A stretch of DNA of 64,000 nt from CAVQDV01 sp963711375 (GTDB lineage: Bacteria > Pseudomonadota > Gammaproteobacteria > Coxiellales > Coxiellaceae). The stretch lies in assembly GCA_963711375.1 (NCBI GenBank), contig CAVQDV010000005.1:62001-126000 (forward strand), given 5' to 3'. This document shows, one piece after another, positions 7,605-16,222 of the stretch. The first letter of the stretch is position 1; every line of letters begins with the position of its first letter. A program made the position numbers and the translations under genes. The notes beneath the pieces were generated by a model. It was not told where the DNA came from and ran no database searches. It was given only the letters and a program-made list of their open reading frames with translations.

Positions 7605-9290
7605 CTACCAGTCATTCAATCTCTGAATCAGATTATTAACGCGGAAATTTCTTTTATTTACGATAATTGCTCTTGATAATTGGAGTCTTTTAATCTCATC
7701 GGGGTGAATGATGTATTCCTTTGTTTGCCTTACGGTACCCGCACCCGTCGAACCGATTTTGGAATCTAGCTGAGAAGTGATTTGATGGGAGTCTTGGGTG
7801 CCGATTGTATTGGCTAGCATTTCGGCATCCGCGTGGTTATTTTGCCTATAAATTAAGTAATTATTGCAGTTGTTGAGGATTTGGCCTACTAGAGAGGATC
7901 CCCCTTTTTTCTCGATGTCGGATAAAGATTGCGTTGAGAGTATCGCATGAATTCCTGCGCTTCGGCCTTGATTTACTAATGTGATAATTTGGTCTCCGGC
8001 GAAAATGCTGAATTCATCGAAAATAGTGTAGATTTTTTGCTTTTCTGACTTTTCCAATTGACTCGCAGCCAAGGCTTTAATGTCATTGATGATTAATTTG
8101 CCCAAGGATTCTGCGTAAGCTGGAAACTTTAGAGGCTGCAGGCAGAAATACACTACCGCTCGCTCATTTAGCGCTTTTTCTAGAGTTAAAACCTCACCGG
8201 ATGATGTATCAAATAAGTTTCCAATTTCGCTATGCGCCATATTATCCACTTCGGCGATTAAGCTGCTGATCTCTTTTCGATGGGCTTCCAACTTATCAAT
8301 TTTTGAAATGATTTTCGGATTATTGTTATTGCGCGCATATTCGTACCATGCATCCGGCTCTAAATAGGCCGCTAAATTTGAAAGATCAATTGGAATATTC
8401 GATTCCTCCAACAAATAAAATACTGTTTGTAAATAGCCTTCCGCAATTTTTCGATAGTGATCTTCCGACCAATGACGTAATTCTACTATTCGATCTTTTT
8501 TCGAGGTAATTCCTCCGCTCGACAATGGATTATATTTAACGCTTGCTCCCACCATAGAAAATAAGTAAAAAGGGACATTTTGCGATTTTGCAAAGTTTTG
8601 AATTCGCTGAGCCAATTCCAAATCGCCCTTTCCATCCACGTAAATTACGGGCATTTTACGCATGATTGTGCTTTCCAAGATATTGCAAATTCCCGTTGTT
8701 TTACCGGATCCAGTGGTTCCTACTGCCAGAGTATGTGAATTGGCATCGGAATCTTTTAACACGATCCTCTCGCCGGAATAGCAATCAACGCCCAAAACAG
8801 AGCCATCAGGGATCCTGGAGGTTTTTATTTCCTGCAATTTTTTATTTAAGCGTTTTTCGGAAAGAGGGCTTATTTTGGCAAGCCCTTTACCAGCGGCTAA
8901 GCGACTTAAATTTTTCTGAACGCCCTTTTTGCCGTTTAATATCCAGGCAAGCCCCGCGCAAAAAATTATAGCTAGGGGGATAGAGGCCAAGATTGAATAG
9001 AAATTCAAAGAGCTTAAATTGTGATGATAAATTAAATCTATTAATACTTGATGATTCTGCCTAAAAATTTCGGCAGCGGTTAGTCCATCAAAAAGCCTTA
9101 AAATAACTGTCAGCACCAGGCCCGACAACAAAATTCCCCATGGCTCTAGCCGAAAGCCCTGAACAATAAATAGCATGGGCATTGCAAAAAATAGTGAAAT
9201 GGGGAAACCTATCACACCTACCACAATAATAACCACGCTAAGGATATTTCGTGGATAGCGTTCTAAAGATATTTCAAGTGCTTTTATCAT
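7605..9290 (-). CDS. traD: Type IV coupling protein (TraD/VirD4 family)
   Basis: A 561-residue inner-membrane ATPase that links the relaxed DNA complex to the mating channel. Hydrophobic segments lie at about residues 16-40, 50-66 and 99-118, followed by a Walker A P-loop GTTGSGKT at 191-198, a Walker B IFDEF with upstream KIYT at about 430, and the TraG/TraD C-terminal block with STQSLSDIEKK and NNCNNYLIYR. Family members run 550-700 residues, so this is complete but short. It is last in the minus-strand transfer cluster, and an extended palindrome (oriT candidate) lies just upstream of its start at 9290. Confidence 0.92.
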   Translation of the reverse strand: MIKALEISLERYPRNILSVVIIVVGVIGFPISLFFAMPMLFIVQGFRLEPWGILLSGLVLTVILRLFDGLTAAEIFRQNHQVLIDLIYHHNLSSLNFYSILASIPLAIIFCAGLAWILNGKKGVQKNLSRLAAGKGLAKISPLSEKRLNKKLQEIKTSRIPDGSVLGVDCYSGERIVLKDSDANSHTLAVGTTGSGKTTGICNILESTIMRKMPVIYVDGKGDLELAQRIQNFAKSQNVPFYLFSMVGASVKYNPLSSGGITSKKDRIVELRHWSEDHYRKIAEGYLQTVFYLLEESNIPIDLSNLAAYLEPDAWYEYARNNNNPKIISKIDKLEAHRKEISSLIAEVDNMAHSEIGNLFDTSSGEVLTLEKALNERAVVYFCLQPLKFPAYAESLGKLIINDIKALAASQLEKSEKQKIYTIFDEFSIFAGDQIITLVNQGRSAGIHAILSTQSLSDIEKKGGSSLVGQILNNCNNYLIYRQNNHADAEMLANTIGTQDSHQITSQLDSKIGSTGAGTVRQTKEYIIHPDEIKRLQLSRAIIVNKRNFRVNNLIQRLNDW

Positions 9291-9666
9291 TTTTTAAAAC
9301 CTCAAATATTCTGTACAAATCTATGCTCAAGATAGTATCTATTATGTTGGGCAATAAGCCAGGATTTTCTGTAGTCCCATGCTCATTTACTTTTCTGCAA
9401 ACTCCGCTACGGTCCTCGAAAATCTATGCTTCCTGCCGCAACCCAGCGAAATATCAACAGAACTTAATCTACATGAAACCCCGCTTTTCATTTATTTTCT
9501 TCTGGCGCGAAGCGCCCTTCTATTAATTATTAAAATTGTTGCTGTATCTAATTTCAGCCGGTTGTGGGTGAGCTGTGGGCAAAGCAGGGTACAAGCGGTG
9601 GAAAACCCGAAGGGTTTTAGAGCTTGTGCCCGCTTTGTCCATAGCTCATCCACAACCACCTTTTCA
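9291..9666. other. Non-coding gap with a large palindrome
   Basis: 376 bases between the coupling-protein gene and the Replic_Relax-like gene. The left 260 bases show no coding signal that I trust. The right part is filled by the 98-bp palindrome described separately. Confidence 0.5.
9560..9657. other. 98-bp imperfect palindrome, oriT or structured-RNA candidate
   Basis: The arms are 9560-9596 (begins GGTTGTGGGTGAGCTGTGGG) and 9622-9657 (ends ATAGCTCATCCACAACC), pairing over about 36 bp. The centre holds a second hairpin, AAAACCC-GAA-GGGTTTT at 9602-9618. Three of the arm differences become G-U pairs if the + strand is transcribed and A-C mismatches if the minus strand is. It lies between the coupling-protein gene and a gene of the replication-relaxation type, the expected place for an origin of transfer. 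Confidence 0.6.
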
Positions 9667-10287
9667 TCATAGTTTCACGTATTCATTTAAATCAAAAAGC
9701 TTAATAAAATTTATGCCCGCTATTGATTTGGCTACTTTATTTTTCACTTCTCTTGTGCCACAAAAATACCAGACTTCTTGATAGGCAAGATCTCTTCTGT
9801 ATTGCCTAATAATCCCATCCAAACGTCGTTTACCTTTTGGGCTTAGCTCAACCTCGATGGCGATCTTTTTATCGGTTAATTCTAAGACTCCGTCACAAAG
9901 GTGCTTTTGAACGCCTACACCTGAAAAACCTGAATCGTGGCGCAACTGTCGTTCTGTAATAAACGCGCCACCATATTTTCTTAAAAGTTTGGTGCTCAAT
10001 TTCGCCACCAATAAATTGTGCCGATAAACACCTAATGAGAGTTTTTTTAAAGCTGGCAATGGATCCAAACTGGCTTCAACCCCTTTTGAAGTTGCCCGAT
10101 ATGCGCCTGGATTTTTATATAATACCGTGTCTCTCAGCAAATAATTTTCTAGGGTCAACATCCTTAAACGCCGATAGGCGATATTTCGCTTCATTTCGAA
10201 TCGCTCGGCAATAAACTCTATGTCAACACAGCCTAATTCGTTTATCAACCTCAATATCCTGATATCTCTTTCAGTCAATTGCATCAT
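9667..10287 (-). CDS. Replication-relaxation (Replic_Relax)-like protein
   Basis: A 206-residue protein with an N-terminal winged helix (LTERDIRILRLINELGCVDI, then FIAERFEMKRNIAYRRLRML). A second domain has AIEVELSPKGKRRLDGIIRQ then YRRDLAYQEVWYFCG, whose E-V-E-L-S-x-K-G/T pattern matches the replication-relaxation family, a fold related to restriction-type nucleases. Family members are linked to plasmid relaxation and replication. It lies beside the oriT-like palindrome and the coupling protein. Since no MOB-type relaxase is visible in the island, this is the best candidate for DNA processing; a nicking role is inference. Confidence 0.7.
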   Translation of the reverse strand: MMQLTERDIRILRLINELGCVDIEFIAERFEMKRNIAYRRLRMLTLENYLLRDTVLYKNPGAYRATSKGVEASLDPLPALKKLSLGVYRHNLLVAKLSTKLLRKYGGAFITERQLRHDSGFSGVGVQKHLCDGVLELTDKKIAIEVELSPKGKRRLDGIIRQYRRDLAYQEVWYFCGTREVKNKVAKSIAGINFIKLFDLNEYVKL

Positions 10288-10610
10288 TTTCTTCTCCGTT
10301 TTTTTTCAATATTTTTTCTTCTGCTCTTTTTTCATTTCACTTTTTCTTCGGCTTTTTGGCTCTTTCCTTTTTCCTATTTTTTGGTTCATTTTGCTATTTT
10401 TCTCTTCCCTTCTCTTTGCCAGTTTTGCCTGTTTTCCGATTTCCTTTTCCTTTGTTGTTTTGTTCTTCTTCTTTTCTTTGCCTGTTTTGCTACCTTTTTT
10501 CTTCTGCCCATTTTGTTTGTTTTGCTCCCGATGTCTGGTCTTCTCTTCCTCTTCCTCTTTTTCTTAATTTCTAAAAAACCCACACTACTTCTCTCTTTTA
10601 TTTCTTTCTT
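10288..10610. other. Polypurine/polypyrimidine tract
   Basis: About 320 bases in which the + strand is almost purely T and C with G breaks (minus strand nearly all A and G). Frames on the minus strand give lysine/arginine runs such as KKRKRKRRPDIGSKTNK (frame 10386-10583), and + frames give phenylalanine-rich strings. Both look like products of skewed composition rather than genes. It separates the TraF-like gene and its inverted-repeat element from the Replic_Relax-like gene. Such tracts can form triplex or unwound DNA. Confidence 0.6.
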
Positions 10611-10743
10611 CCACTCCCGCCTTGGTAGGGTCTATTTTTCGTACGGTTCCTGACCACACTCAGACGTAGTGTGGGTGTGGTCAGGAAATTTTTTGCTTTG
10701 CAAAAAATAGGGCGGAAAATAGACCCTACCAAGGCGGGAGTGG
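10611..10743. mobile_element. MITE-like element, 133 bp with perfect 28-bp terminal inverted repeats
   Basis: 10611-10638 (begins CCACTCCCGCCTTGGTAGGG) is the exact reverse complement of 10716-10743. Inside is a further hairpin (10648-10660 with 10675-10687) and a short one, TTTTTTGC-TTT-GCAAAAAA. There is no coding capacity. The element covers the last codons of the TraF-like gene, so it inserted there and replaced its C-terminus. No target-site duplication is obvious. Confidence 0.75.
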
Positions 10744-11393
10744 GAGTTGGCACCATTCATGGGTGAGGATTTAGATGCAGAATCCGCCTGAAAAATTAAT
10801 TCCTGAGGCAAATCTTCATGCCTAACCCATAAAGCCCTATAAAAACCCTCAATATTTTTCAATTCAATGCCGCCAAAATAGCGTGAATCCCACGAATGCA
10901 TTGGGTCATTACTACCATAGAGCCAAACACTTTTAATGTCGTGGTAGGTTTTATTTTGCGTCCATCGATGAATTAACACATGATTATGATCGAGCAACAA
11001 TTGTGGGGCTGGATAAAATTTCTGATTTACACATAAGCCTGAATCCATCACAGTGACGGTATCGCCAGGCAGTGCAATGACCTCCTTCAAAAGAGGCTTG
11101 GTGTTTTGAGCACATTCACCAGAGGCCAAAAACCCACGATTCTTACCTTCAAAAGCAATCGAATCCGGCAAGCACACCGAGACAATGTCACTGCGTTTAA
11201 GTGATGATTCATGCAAACGTTCATACATGCCAATGGGCATCGATCCGGTAATATTGAATCGAACAGGAGATATAAAAATAATTCCAAGTATGCAAAATAC
11301 TACCAAAATTAAAATCCAAAAGGCTTTGGTCTTCCTTAACAGATTCCTCAGTTTACCCTTCGAGATTAAAAAACGACTGGGAATACTCGTCAT
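10632..11393 (-). CDS. traF: TraF-type conjugative S26 peptidase
   Basis: A 253-residue membrane peptidase. A transmembrane helix lies at about residues 24-42 (FWILILVVFCILGIIFISPV), followed by the nucleophile motif NITGSMPIGMY and the general-base lysine block LLKEVIALPGDTVTVMD, then SRYFGGIELKNIEGF. TraF matures the TrbC/VirB2 pilin in RP4-type systems, so it fits a Trb channel. The family is usually 170-200 residues. The last 30 or so residues here are read from the MITE-like repeat, so the true protein probably once ended near PMNGANS. The nucleophile and lysine are intact and activity is plausible. Confidence 0.85.
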   Translation of the reverse strand: MTSIPSRFLISKGKLRNLLRKTKAFWILILVVFCILGIIFISPVRFNITGSMPIGMYERLHESSLKRSDIVSVCLPDSIAFEGKNRGFLASGECAQNTKPLLKEVIALPGDTVTVMDSGLCVNQKFYPAPQLLLDHNHVLIHRWTQNKTYHDIKSVWLYGSNDPMHSWDSRYFGGIELKNIEGFYRALWVRHEDLPQELIFQADSASKSSPMNGANSHSRLGRVYFPPYFLQSKKFPDHTHTTSECGQEPYEK

Positions 11394-11496
11394 TTCGAGA
11401 CCCCCATCCTGCAGAGAATTTCCAAATAAAACCCCCTCATCAAAGAGATCTCAGGCTGAGCTACGAATAATAAACAAATGGATCCCACCATCTGCA

Positions 11497-12618
11497 TCAC
11501 TGAAAACGATAAGGATTGGGCAACACCAAATCACGCGTTAAAAGCACATTAAATTTTGCGCCTTGGCGAATGTTCAGGGTTGGCTGAATATTGAGATTTT
11601 TCTCCATTAATTGAGCTGCCGTTTCGCTCATTTGCACACCCACGGCTCCATAGAGAATTTGTTGCGTCGTTAAATCCTGCCCATTTGAGCGTGGCTGACT
11701 AAGCTGCCCAGCTGCGCCAAATATACTAAGCATCATGCTCGATCCAAACATTCTCAAATAATGATTATCCACCTGATCATATAACCCAGACCGACCTTCT
11801 AAATCTGCTCCAGGCATTCCAAGTAAATCGAAGGACGTCCCATTCGGAAAAATTAAGCGAGACCACGCAATTAATACGCGGCTTTGACCAAAGGCCACCT
11901 GCGAATCGTAGGTGCCAATTATGGTTGTGCCCTGCGGAATTAAAAGGTAATTTCCACTAACCGTGTCATAAAGATTTTCGCGAACTTTGGCAATAATGGT
12001 GCCTGGCAAATCCGACTGAATTCCCGTCATTAATATAGCCGGAACAATCGTGCCGGCTTTTAATTCATATACAGAATTTGGCTTTTGAAGTTGAGCACCA
12101 ATGACATCGAGATTTTGAGTTTGCTGAGATTGCACAATAGCCTGCTTTTCGCCCGACTGAGATTGAGAGAGATTCGAATTAGATCCTGCCGATGAATGGT
12201 TTGTCGAATCGTCAGCACTCGTAAAACCAGGATCATTCCCGTGATAAACTTCGACAGAGGCATTGGAAGCTGCTTTTAATTCTTCAGAAGATTCATTCGT
12301 AGAAGCCACGGTTAGATTCATACTATTTTGATTCTCTGGAGTCTTCTTTTCAGCTTGACTAAGCGTATGTTGTGGCACCGTTGCAATAGGCATTTGATGT
12401 TCCTCGATTATTTTGCGAATCATTGATAAAGAAGCATCAAAATTAGCTGCTTTTTCATCTTCCGCCGATACTCTCATCACCGATTTTGATGAATACATGT
12501 TTAGAAAAATCACAAATATAATCGCTACGAAAAAAAATGTTCCCAGTAATAAATACATTAATCGACGGCTAATGGTCGTCCCTTTTGGTGCCTTTAACGA
12601 TTCATTTCTGTTTAGCAT
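11497..12618 (-). CDS. trbI: TrbI (VirB10) channel scaffold
   Basis: A 373-residue protein with one transmembrane segment (about residues 19-43), a long serine/glutamine-rich periplasmic linker (about residues 100-180), and a C-terminal VirB10/TrbI beta domain. The latter has ELKAGTIVPAILMTGIQSDL, then GNYLLIPQGTTIIGTYDSQV and QSRVLIAWSRLIFPNG. VirB10 proteins bridge the inner and outer membranes and gate the pore with TrbG. The gene follows trbG by 124 bases in the same direction. The length is typical. Confidence 0.93.
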   Translation of the reverse strand: MLNRNESLKAPKGTTISRRLMYLLLGTFFFVAIIFVIFLNMYSSKSVMRVSAEDEKAANFDASLSMIRKIIEEHQMPIATVPQHTLSQAEKKTPENQNSMNLTVASTNESSEELKAASNASVEVYHGNDPGFTSADDSTNHSSAGSNSNLSQSQSGEKQAIVQSQQTQNLDVIGAQLQKPNSVYELKAGTIVPAILMTGIQSDLPGTIIAKVRENLYDTVSGNYLLIPQGTTIIGTYDSQVAFGQSRVLIAWSRLIFPNGTSFDLLGMPGADLEGRSGLYDQVDNHYLRMFGSSMMLSIFGAAGQLSQPRSNGQDLTTQQILYGAVGVQMSETAAQLMEKNLNIQPTLNIRQGAKFNVLLTRDLVLPNPYRFQ

Positions 12619-12657
12619 TTTATTCTCTCTTGGTTTAAGATAGTTTTCTCAATAATT

Positions 12658-12717
12658 TTAGCCAAAAAAAAGTAGCCGTCCTACGAGTGGTTCGAAGGAT
12701 AGCAACTTTTTTAGCCT
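12658..12717 (-). terminator. Imperfect hairpin between trbG and trbI
   Basis: On the minus strand AAAAAAGTTGCTATCCT (about 12700-12716) pairs imperfectly with AGGACGGCTACTTTTTT (about 12663-12680), placing an A-run at the 5' side and a U-run at the 3' side. This is the layout of a leaky intrinsic terminator that could lower expression of trbI and the genes after it. Confidence 0.45.
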
Positions 12718-12742
12718 ATTTTCTCGGCTCATTTTTCACCCT

Positions 12743-13672
12743 TTAAGAATAATGCCGATTAACAATTTGAACCCGAATTTGACGTGAACCTTTGCCGGAA
12801 ATCAAATAAGCCGCATGAAATAAGCCATCGACAACGTAGTAAGGACGCTTATAACGATAATTCACCATCTGCGTTTGTCGATCTCGCAAAACATAAAGTA
12901 CCGGCAAATCGTAGTGATCTGAAGCCCCTGGCATTTTTATAAAAGTTTTTTGCCCGTCATCAAAAACTCGAGTGGGACGCCAGACCACTTTATCCCCCTT
13001 GATTTCGTAATTAAAATTAAGCTGATTAATATTAATTTGACTTTCATTAGCAACAACCACGGGTCCCAAAGAATTGTTTTGTGCTAAAAATCTCGAAGAA
13101 TTAACCTGAGACAGAGTCTCATCTGGATAATAAAAATTAATCACATGTGTAGAGGCGCCAAGCTTGCTCACTAAGCCAATATTGTAAGTACGCTTATTTG
13201 TCGTAATAACAGCATCGGTCGCAAGATCATAGGATTTCGGTTTAAACGCCACTTGCCATGAGCCCTGCTGCATCGTGCCAATTAATGATCGCCCCACCAA
13301 CCAACGCGCCGCATCGCCAAGCTCAATATTGTTAATTAATTCCCCCTGCTCTAATTGAATCACACATAAATGAAATGGTGCGCATTCTGCAATAGGCCTT
13401 GAATGCGCGTCATAAGCAAAAGTTTTAAATCCTTCGGACTGAATATCTTGTGCTCTGCCAGTTTTTACATATTGCTGATAGGCTTTTATGACGGCTGGAT
13501 CATTTCCATAACCATAAGTGGCAGCAACCGTTGTCACTCTTCCTTGTGCATCTTCATTTTGATTCACGAGATGATTCGGATTAATAAAATCATTCGGATT
13601 ATACGTCACTGACGGCTTCGCACATCCTGCCAATAATCCCACCAGTACTAAACTTAAGACTCGATAATACAT
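12743..13672 (-). CDS. trbG: TrbG (VirB9) outer-membrane core component
   Basis: A 309-residue lipoprotein. The signal peptide ends in the lipobox LLAGC at residues 13-17, followed by a proline/asparagine-rich linker. The VirB9/TrbG domain runs from about residue 100: GSWQVAFKPKSYDLATDAVI, then TNKRTYNIGLVSK and, near the end, FDDGQKTFIKMPG with DLPVLYVLRDRQTQMVNYRY. It forms the outer-membrane ring with TrbI. The gene starts 21 bases after the trbF stop. The lipobox also suggests why no separate VirB7-type lipoprotein is seen. Confidence 0.93.
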   Translation of the reverse strand: MYYRVLSLVLVGLLAGCAKPSVTYNPNDFINPNHLVNQNEDAQGRVTTVAATYGYGNDPAVIKAYQQYVKTGRAQDIQSEGFKTFAYDAHSRPIAECAPFHLCVIQLEQGELINNIELGDAARWLVGRSLIGTMQQGSWQVAFKPKSYDLATDAVITTNKRTYNIGLVSKLGASTHVINFYYPDETLSQVNSSRFLAQNNSLGPVVVANESQININQLNFNYEIKGDKVVWRPTRVFDDGQKTFIKMPGASDHYDLPVLYVLRDRQTQMVNYRYKRPYYVVDGLFHAAYLISGKGSRQIRVQIVNRHYS

Positions 13673-13693
13673 GTTTTCTCCTGCGATAAATTT

Positions 13694-14587
13694 TTACGAT
13701 TGAATATCTTCAGACCAAGACAACTGTGTGATCTGAAAACCCATGGGATTATTGCGCAATACAACAGCATCTCCCGAAGGCAGTTGATATTGATACGTGA
13801 TTTGTGCGATAAAATGCTTGGTTTCGACCAATTCCCCCGTTTCCACTTTTCGAGTCTCTTCATCCCATCGAATATCAAAACTTTGTCTGGAACTTCGCAA
13901 CACACTAGTAATATGGACACTTTTCACATGACTACTCGCGATTTCTTTTGGAACGTATTTTTCATAAAAGTCCGTTAATGTTTTTGTTGCGGCACCGCTG
14001 ACAAATGAATAGGCCGCTATTTCTTGATTTTGATTGACATCAGAATCAACACTCACGGAGCGTGAATCACGGATGAATTGTTTAACAAAATAATTAGCTA
14101 ATTGCGTTTGAATAGCCTGAGAATCCGAAACATTAGTGGCATTTAATGTTACTACCTCATCCCCGTGAATGACGAAGGGAATCGGTTTTACTTTGACTTC
14201 TCCGGCAATAAGTATAAATCCTACAATTGCGACGCCAATCACTAAGGATAGAATGAAAATAATTCGATAGGCATTTTCGAGTTTCGTTTGGACGTCGCCA
14301 TACATGTCATTCCATAACGATTTGGACTGCAAATATGGATTTGTGACATCGGCGAGGGAGGAATTTTCGTTCTCCCGAATTGGTGAGCGTTTCTGATTTG
14401 CTTTGATTTTTTCTTTGATCCGATAATCATTCCGTAAATTTTGTAAATTTAATGCTGTGGCATTCTCAACCTGAACATCGTGAAGGATCTCTGGCTTTTG
14501 GCACCTGCCATCATCCTGAAATTTCTTCATCGAAATCTTTATTCCCTTCCTAAAACTCTTTAAAAGTTGCTTTATTCGATCAAACAT
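13694..14587 (-). CDS. trbF: TrbF (VirB8) inner-membrane assembly factor
   Basis: A 297-residue protein. A charged cytoplasmic N-terminus of about 110 residues is longer than in typical TrbF (about 220-260 residues in total). It is followed by a single transmembrane helix (about residues 109-130, IIFILSLVIGVAIVGFILIA) and the NTF2-like VirB8 periplasmic domain, ending YQYQLPSGDAVVLRNNPMGF with QITQLSW. VirB8 proteins nucleate assembly of the mating channel. The gene lies between the small genes after trbL and trbG, in the usual J-L-F-G-I order. Confidence 0.9.
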   Translation of the reverse strand: MFDRIKQLLKSFRKGIKISMKKFQDDGRCQKPEILHDVQVENATALNLQNLRNDYRIKEKIKANQKRSPIRENENSSLADVTNPYLQSKSLWNDMYGDVQTKLENAYRIIFILSLVIGVAIVGFILIAGEVKVKPIPFVIHGDEVVTLNATNVSDSQAIQTQLANYFVKQFIRDSRSVSVDSDVNQNQEIAAYSFVSGAATKTLTDFYEKYVPKEIASSHVKSVHITSVLRSSRQSFDIRWDEETRKVETGELVETKHFIAQITYQYQLPSGDAVVLRNNPMGFQITQLSWSEDIQS

Positions 14588-14618
14588 TTAAAATCCTCGC
14601 CTATAAAAATTTACTTTT

Positions 14619-14786
14619 TTACTTAGAACCAATTTTTTCATCTTGAGTTTCATGGATGTTTTCACATCTTTCCTCTGTCCCATAATCTTTGAAACTTCTC
14701 AGGGAATGTTGGATAGCAGATATATTTAGCTTCTTTTGATTTGTTGAGCTAAGGGCCTGTAATAATTTCTTTATGAATTCGATCAT
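14619..14786 (-). CDS. Small protein between trbL and trbF
   Basis: A 55-residue frame starting MIEFIKKLLQALSSTNQKKL. A strong ribosome site, AAAGGAGATTTTC, directly precedes the ATG at 14784-14786. The protein is hydrophilic after an amphipathic N-terminus and has no lipobox, so it is not a VirB7-type lipoprotein. Its place in the trb operon suggests a transfer-related accessory role, but I recognise no family. Confidence 0.5.
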   Translation of the reverse strand: MIEFIKKLLQALSSTNQKKLNISAIQHSLRSFKDYGTEERCENIHETQDEKIGSK

Positions 14787-14820
14787 GAAAATCTCCTTTT
14801 TTAATGTTTATTTTTTCCAT

Positions 14821-14868
14821 CTAATTCCCCTCACCCTAACCCTCTCCCTCAAGGGGAGAGGGGATTAG
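14821..14868. repeat. REP-like palindrome, copy 1
   Basis: CTAATTCCCCTC at 14821-14832 mirrors GAGGGGATTAG at 14858-14868, with the core ACCCTAACCCTCTCCCTCAA between. The same core recurs at 40411-40450 and 61067-61106. It overlaps the last codons of the small gene at 14849-15043. Confidence 0.7.
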
Positions 14869-15043
14869 AATAATTACTTTTCGTTTCCGAATAGCTACTC
14901 TGAGTTTGGGTTTTTATGTTTTTCCTAAACTCTCTTAATCGCTTCAATTCTGAAATTCCAGACCCAATGCCCATTGAATAAAACTGATGACAAATGGCAT
15001 TCTCATACTTCCTGGCTTTTTGAGGCCTAATTTTGTGATTCAT
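14849..15043 (-). CDS. Small basic protein overlapping trbL
   Basis: A 64-residue lysine/arginine-rich frame starting MNHKIRPQKARKYENAICHQ. The ATG at 15041-15043 lies inside the trbL stop region (17-base overlap) and follows a good AAGGAAGA ribosome site, so it looks translationally coupled to trbL. The last residues (NYSNPLSP) are read from a REP-like repeat, so the C-terminus has probably been altered by that element. No family is recognised. Confidence 0.5.
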   Translation of the reverse strand: MNHKIRPQKARKYENAICHQFYSMGIGSGISELKRLREFRKNIKTQTQSSYSETKSNYSNPLSP

Positions 15044-16190
15044 TTGATTCTTCCTTATTTTTTGTTATGTCTTTTAATTTATTGCCAAGATGATGATTAA
15101 ATTTTTGGCCTGCAGTTTGATGCTTATTTTGGCCTATGGCTAAATCTTTTACTGTGTTAAATCCAGCTGAACCTGTATGTTTTGCGGCAGTTGATAAAAC
15201 ATTTGATAAGCCTTGTATTGGGCTGCCAGGATGCTGGCCATAGGCGTGCTGCGCACCCTGCATCACCTTATGTCCAGCCATCGTTGCTTGCGTCAACATT
15301 TGCGCCGCACCGCCAACTTTACTTCCTGCATTGAGGAACATATTCATTCCACTGGTGCCGGTATTAATTGCGGTGGCTACGGCCGCATCGCCATAATTTC
15401 GAAATCCGCCAACTCCCGATAAACTGGCTATAAATTGCGGGACATTTTTCAAAATCATGTAATAAACGATGACGGCGGCTAAAATAATGAGCATCGGCAT
15501 TAACTCATTTTGAGATGCGGCCTGTTGAGTCATTGCGGCCCATTGAGTCCCAATGTTTTGGCCCACACCGAGTAACAAATACAGCGACATTAAATTTAAG
15601 CCTAATCCGATCACGGCGTTGAAATAATTTCTGGTCATCGCTTGTGTATAATCCGATGCGCCGAAGGCGAAGAATAATCCGCCGAGCGAAATCACCAGAT
15701 AGGATTTCACTAATACAATCGTCAACTCTGCTGCCATCAAAGCGTAGAGCACTAAAACGGCAATGCATACGACTCCACCGACTAATGACACGAAGGGATG
15801 ATCCATTAATCCCCATCCAAAAAAAGCTTTAAAAATGGCCCCTGAAATGCTGGCACCTTGATCAATGATGGAGCTTGGATCAATCGATTGGACTCCGCCT
15901 TTTTGCCCAAGTTCAACAAATCCATTGATAATGTCGGGTAACCATTCTCCGCCGAATTGCATTAATCCGTAAAAAAATCCGAGGGCAAAACTCAGCTGGA
16001 CTATTCGAGTGAAAAATCTTTGCATGGATTCGCCGGCAATTGTCATCCAAAGCGCTGTCAAAGCTAACTGAATAAGCGCTAAATAATAGAAAATCTGCTT
16101 TGCGGCATTTTGTATGGCGTGACCATCAGCAACCATAGCTTTCAAAAATTCTTGCGTTACTTGGTCTAAAATTTCTCCATTAAAAACCAT
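15027..16190 (-). CDS. trbL: TrbL (VirB6) polytopic channel protein
   Basis: A 387-residue inner-membrane protein with about six to seven hydrophobic segments between residues 25 and 260. It includes IFYYLALIQLALTALWMTIA, GVVCIAVLVLYALMAAELTI and MLIILAAVIVYYMILKNVP, and it keeps the TrbL pattern of an N-terminal soluble helix. The glycine/histidine/glutamine-rich tail after residue 280 is likely cytoplasmic. It forms part of the inner-membrane path of the transferred DNA. It follows trbJ by 32 bases and is followed by the overlapping small basic gene. Confidence 0.92.
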   Translation of the reverse strand: MVFNGEILDQVTQEFLKAMVADGHAIQNAAKQIFYYLALIQLALTALWMTIAGESMQRFFTRIVQLSFALGFFYGLMQFGGEWLPDIINGFVELGQKGGVQSIDPSSIIDQGASISGAIFKAFFGWGLMDHPFVSLVGGVVCIAVLVLYALMAAELTIVLVKSYLVISLGGLFFAFGASDYTQAMTRNYFNAVIGLGLNLMSLYLLLGVGQNIGTQWAAMTQQAASQNELMPMLIILAAVIVYYMILKNVPQFIASLSGVGGFRNYGDAAVATAINTGTSGMNMFLNAGSKVGGAAQMLTQATMAGHKVMQGAQHAYGQHPGSPIQGLSNVLSTAAKHTGSAGFNTVKDLAIGQNKHQTAGQKFNHHLGNKLKDITKNKEESNESQN

Positions 16191-16222
16191 CGCTATTGCT
16201 CTGGGTTTTCAGAATATCAACT

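Noticed and set aside
8666..8971. Plus-strand frame inside the coupling-protein gene
   Set aside because: Shadow of the minus-strand gene; no family similarity and no ribosome site.
10220..10653. Overlapping phenylalanine-rich (+) and lysine-rich (-) open frames
   Set aside because: They come from the polypurine/polypyrimidine tract; no ribosome site, no family, and one runs into the MITE-like repeat.
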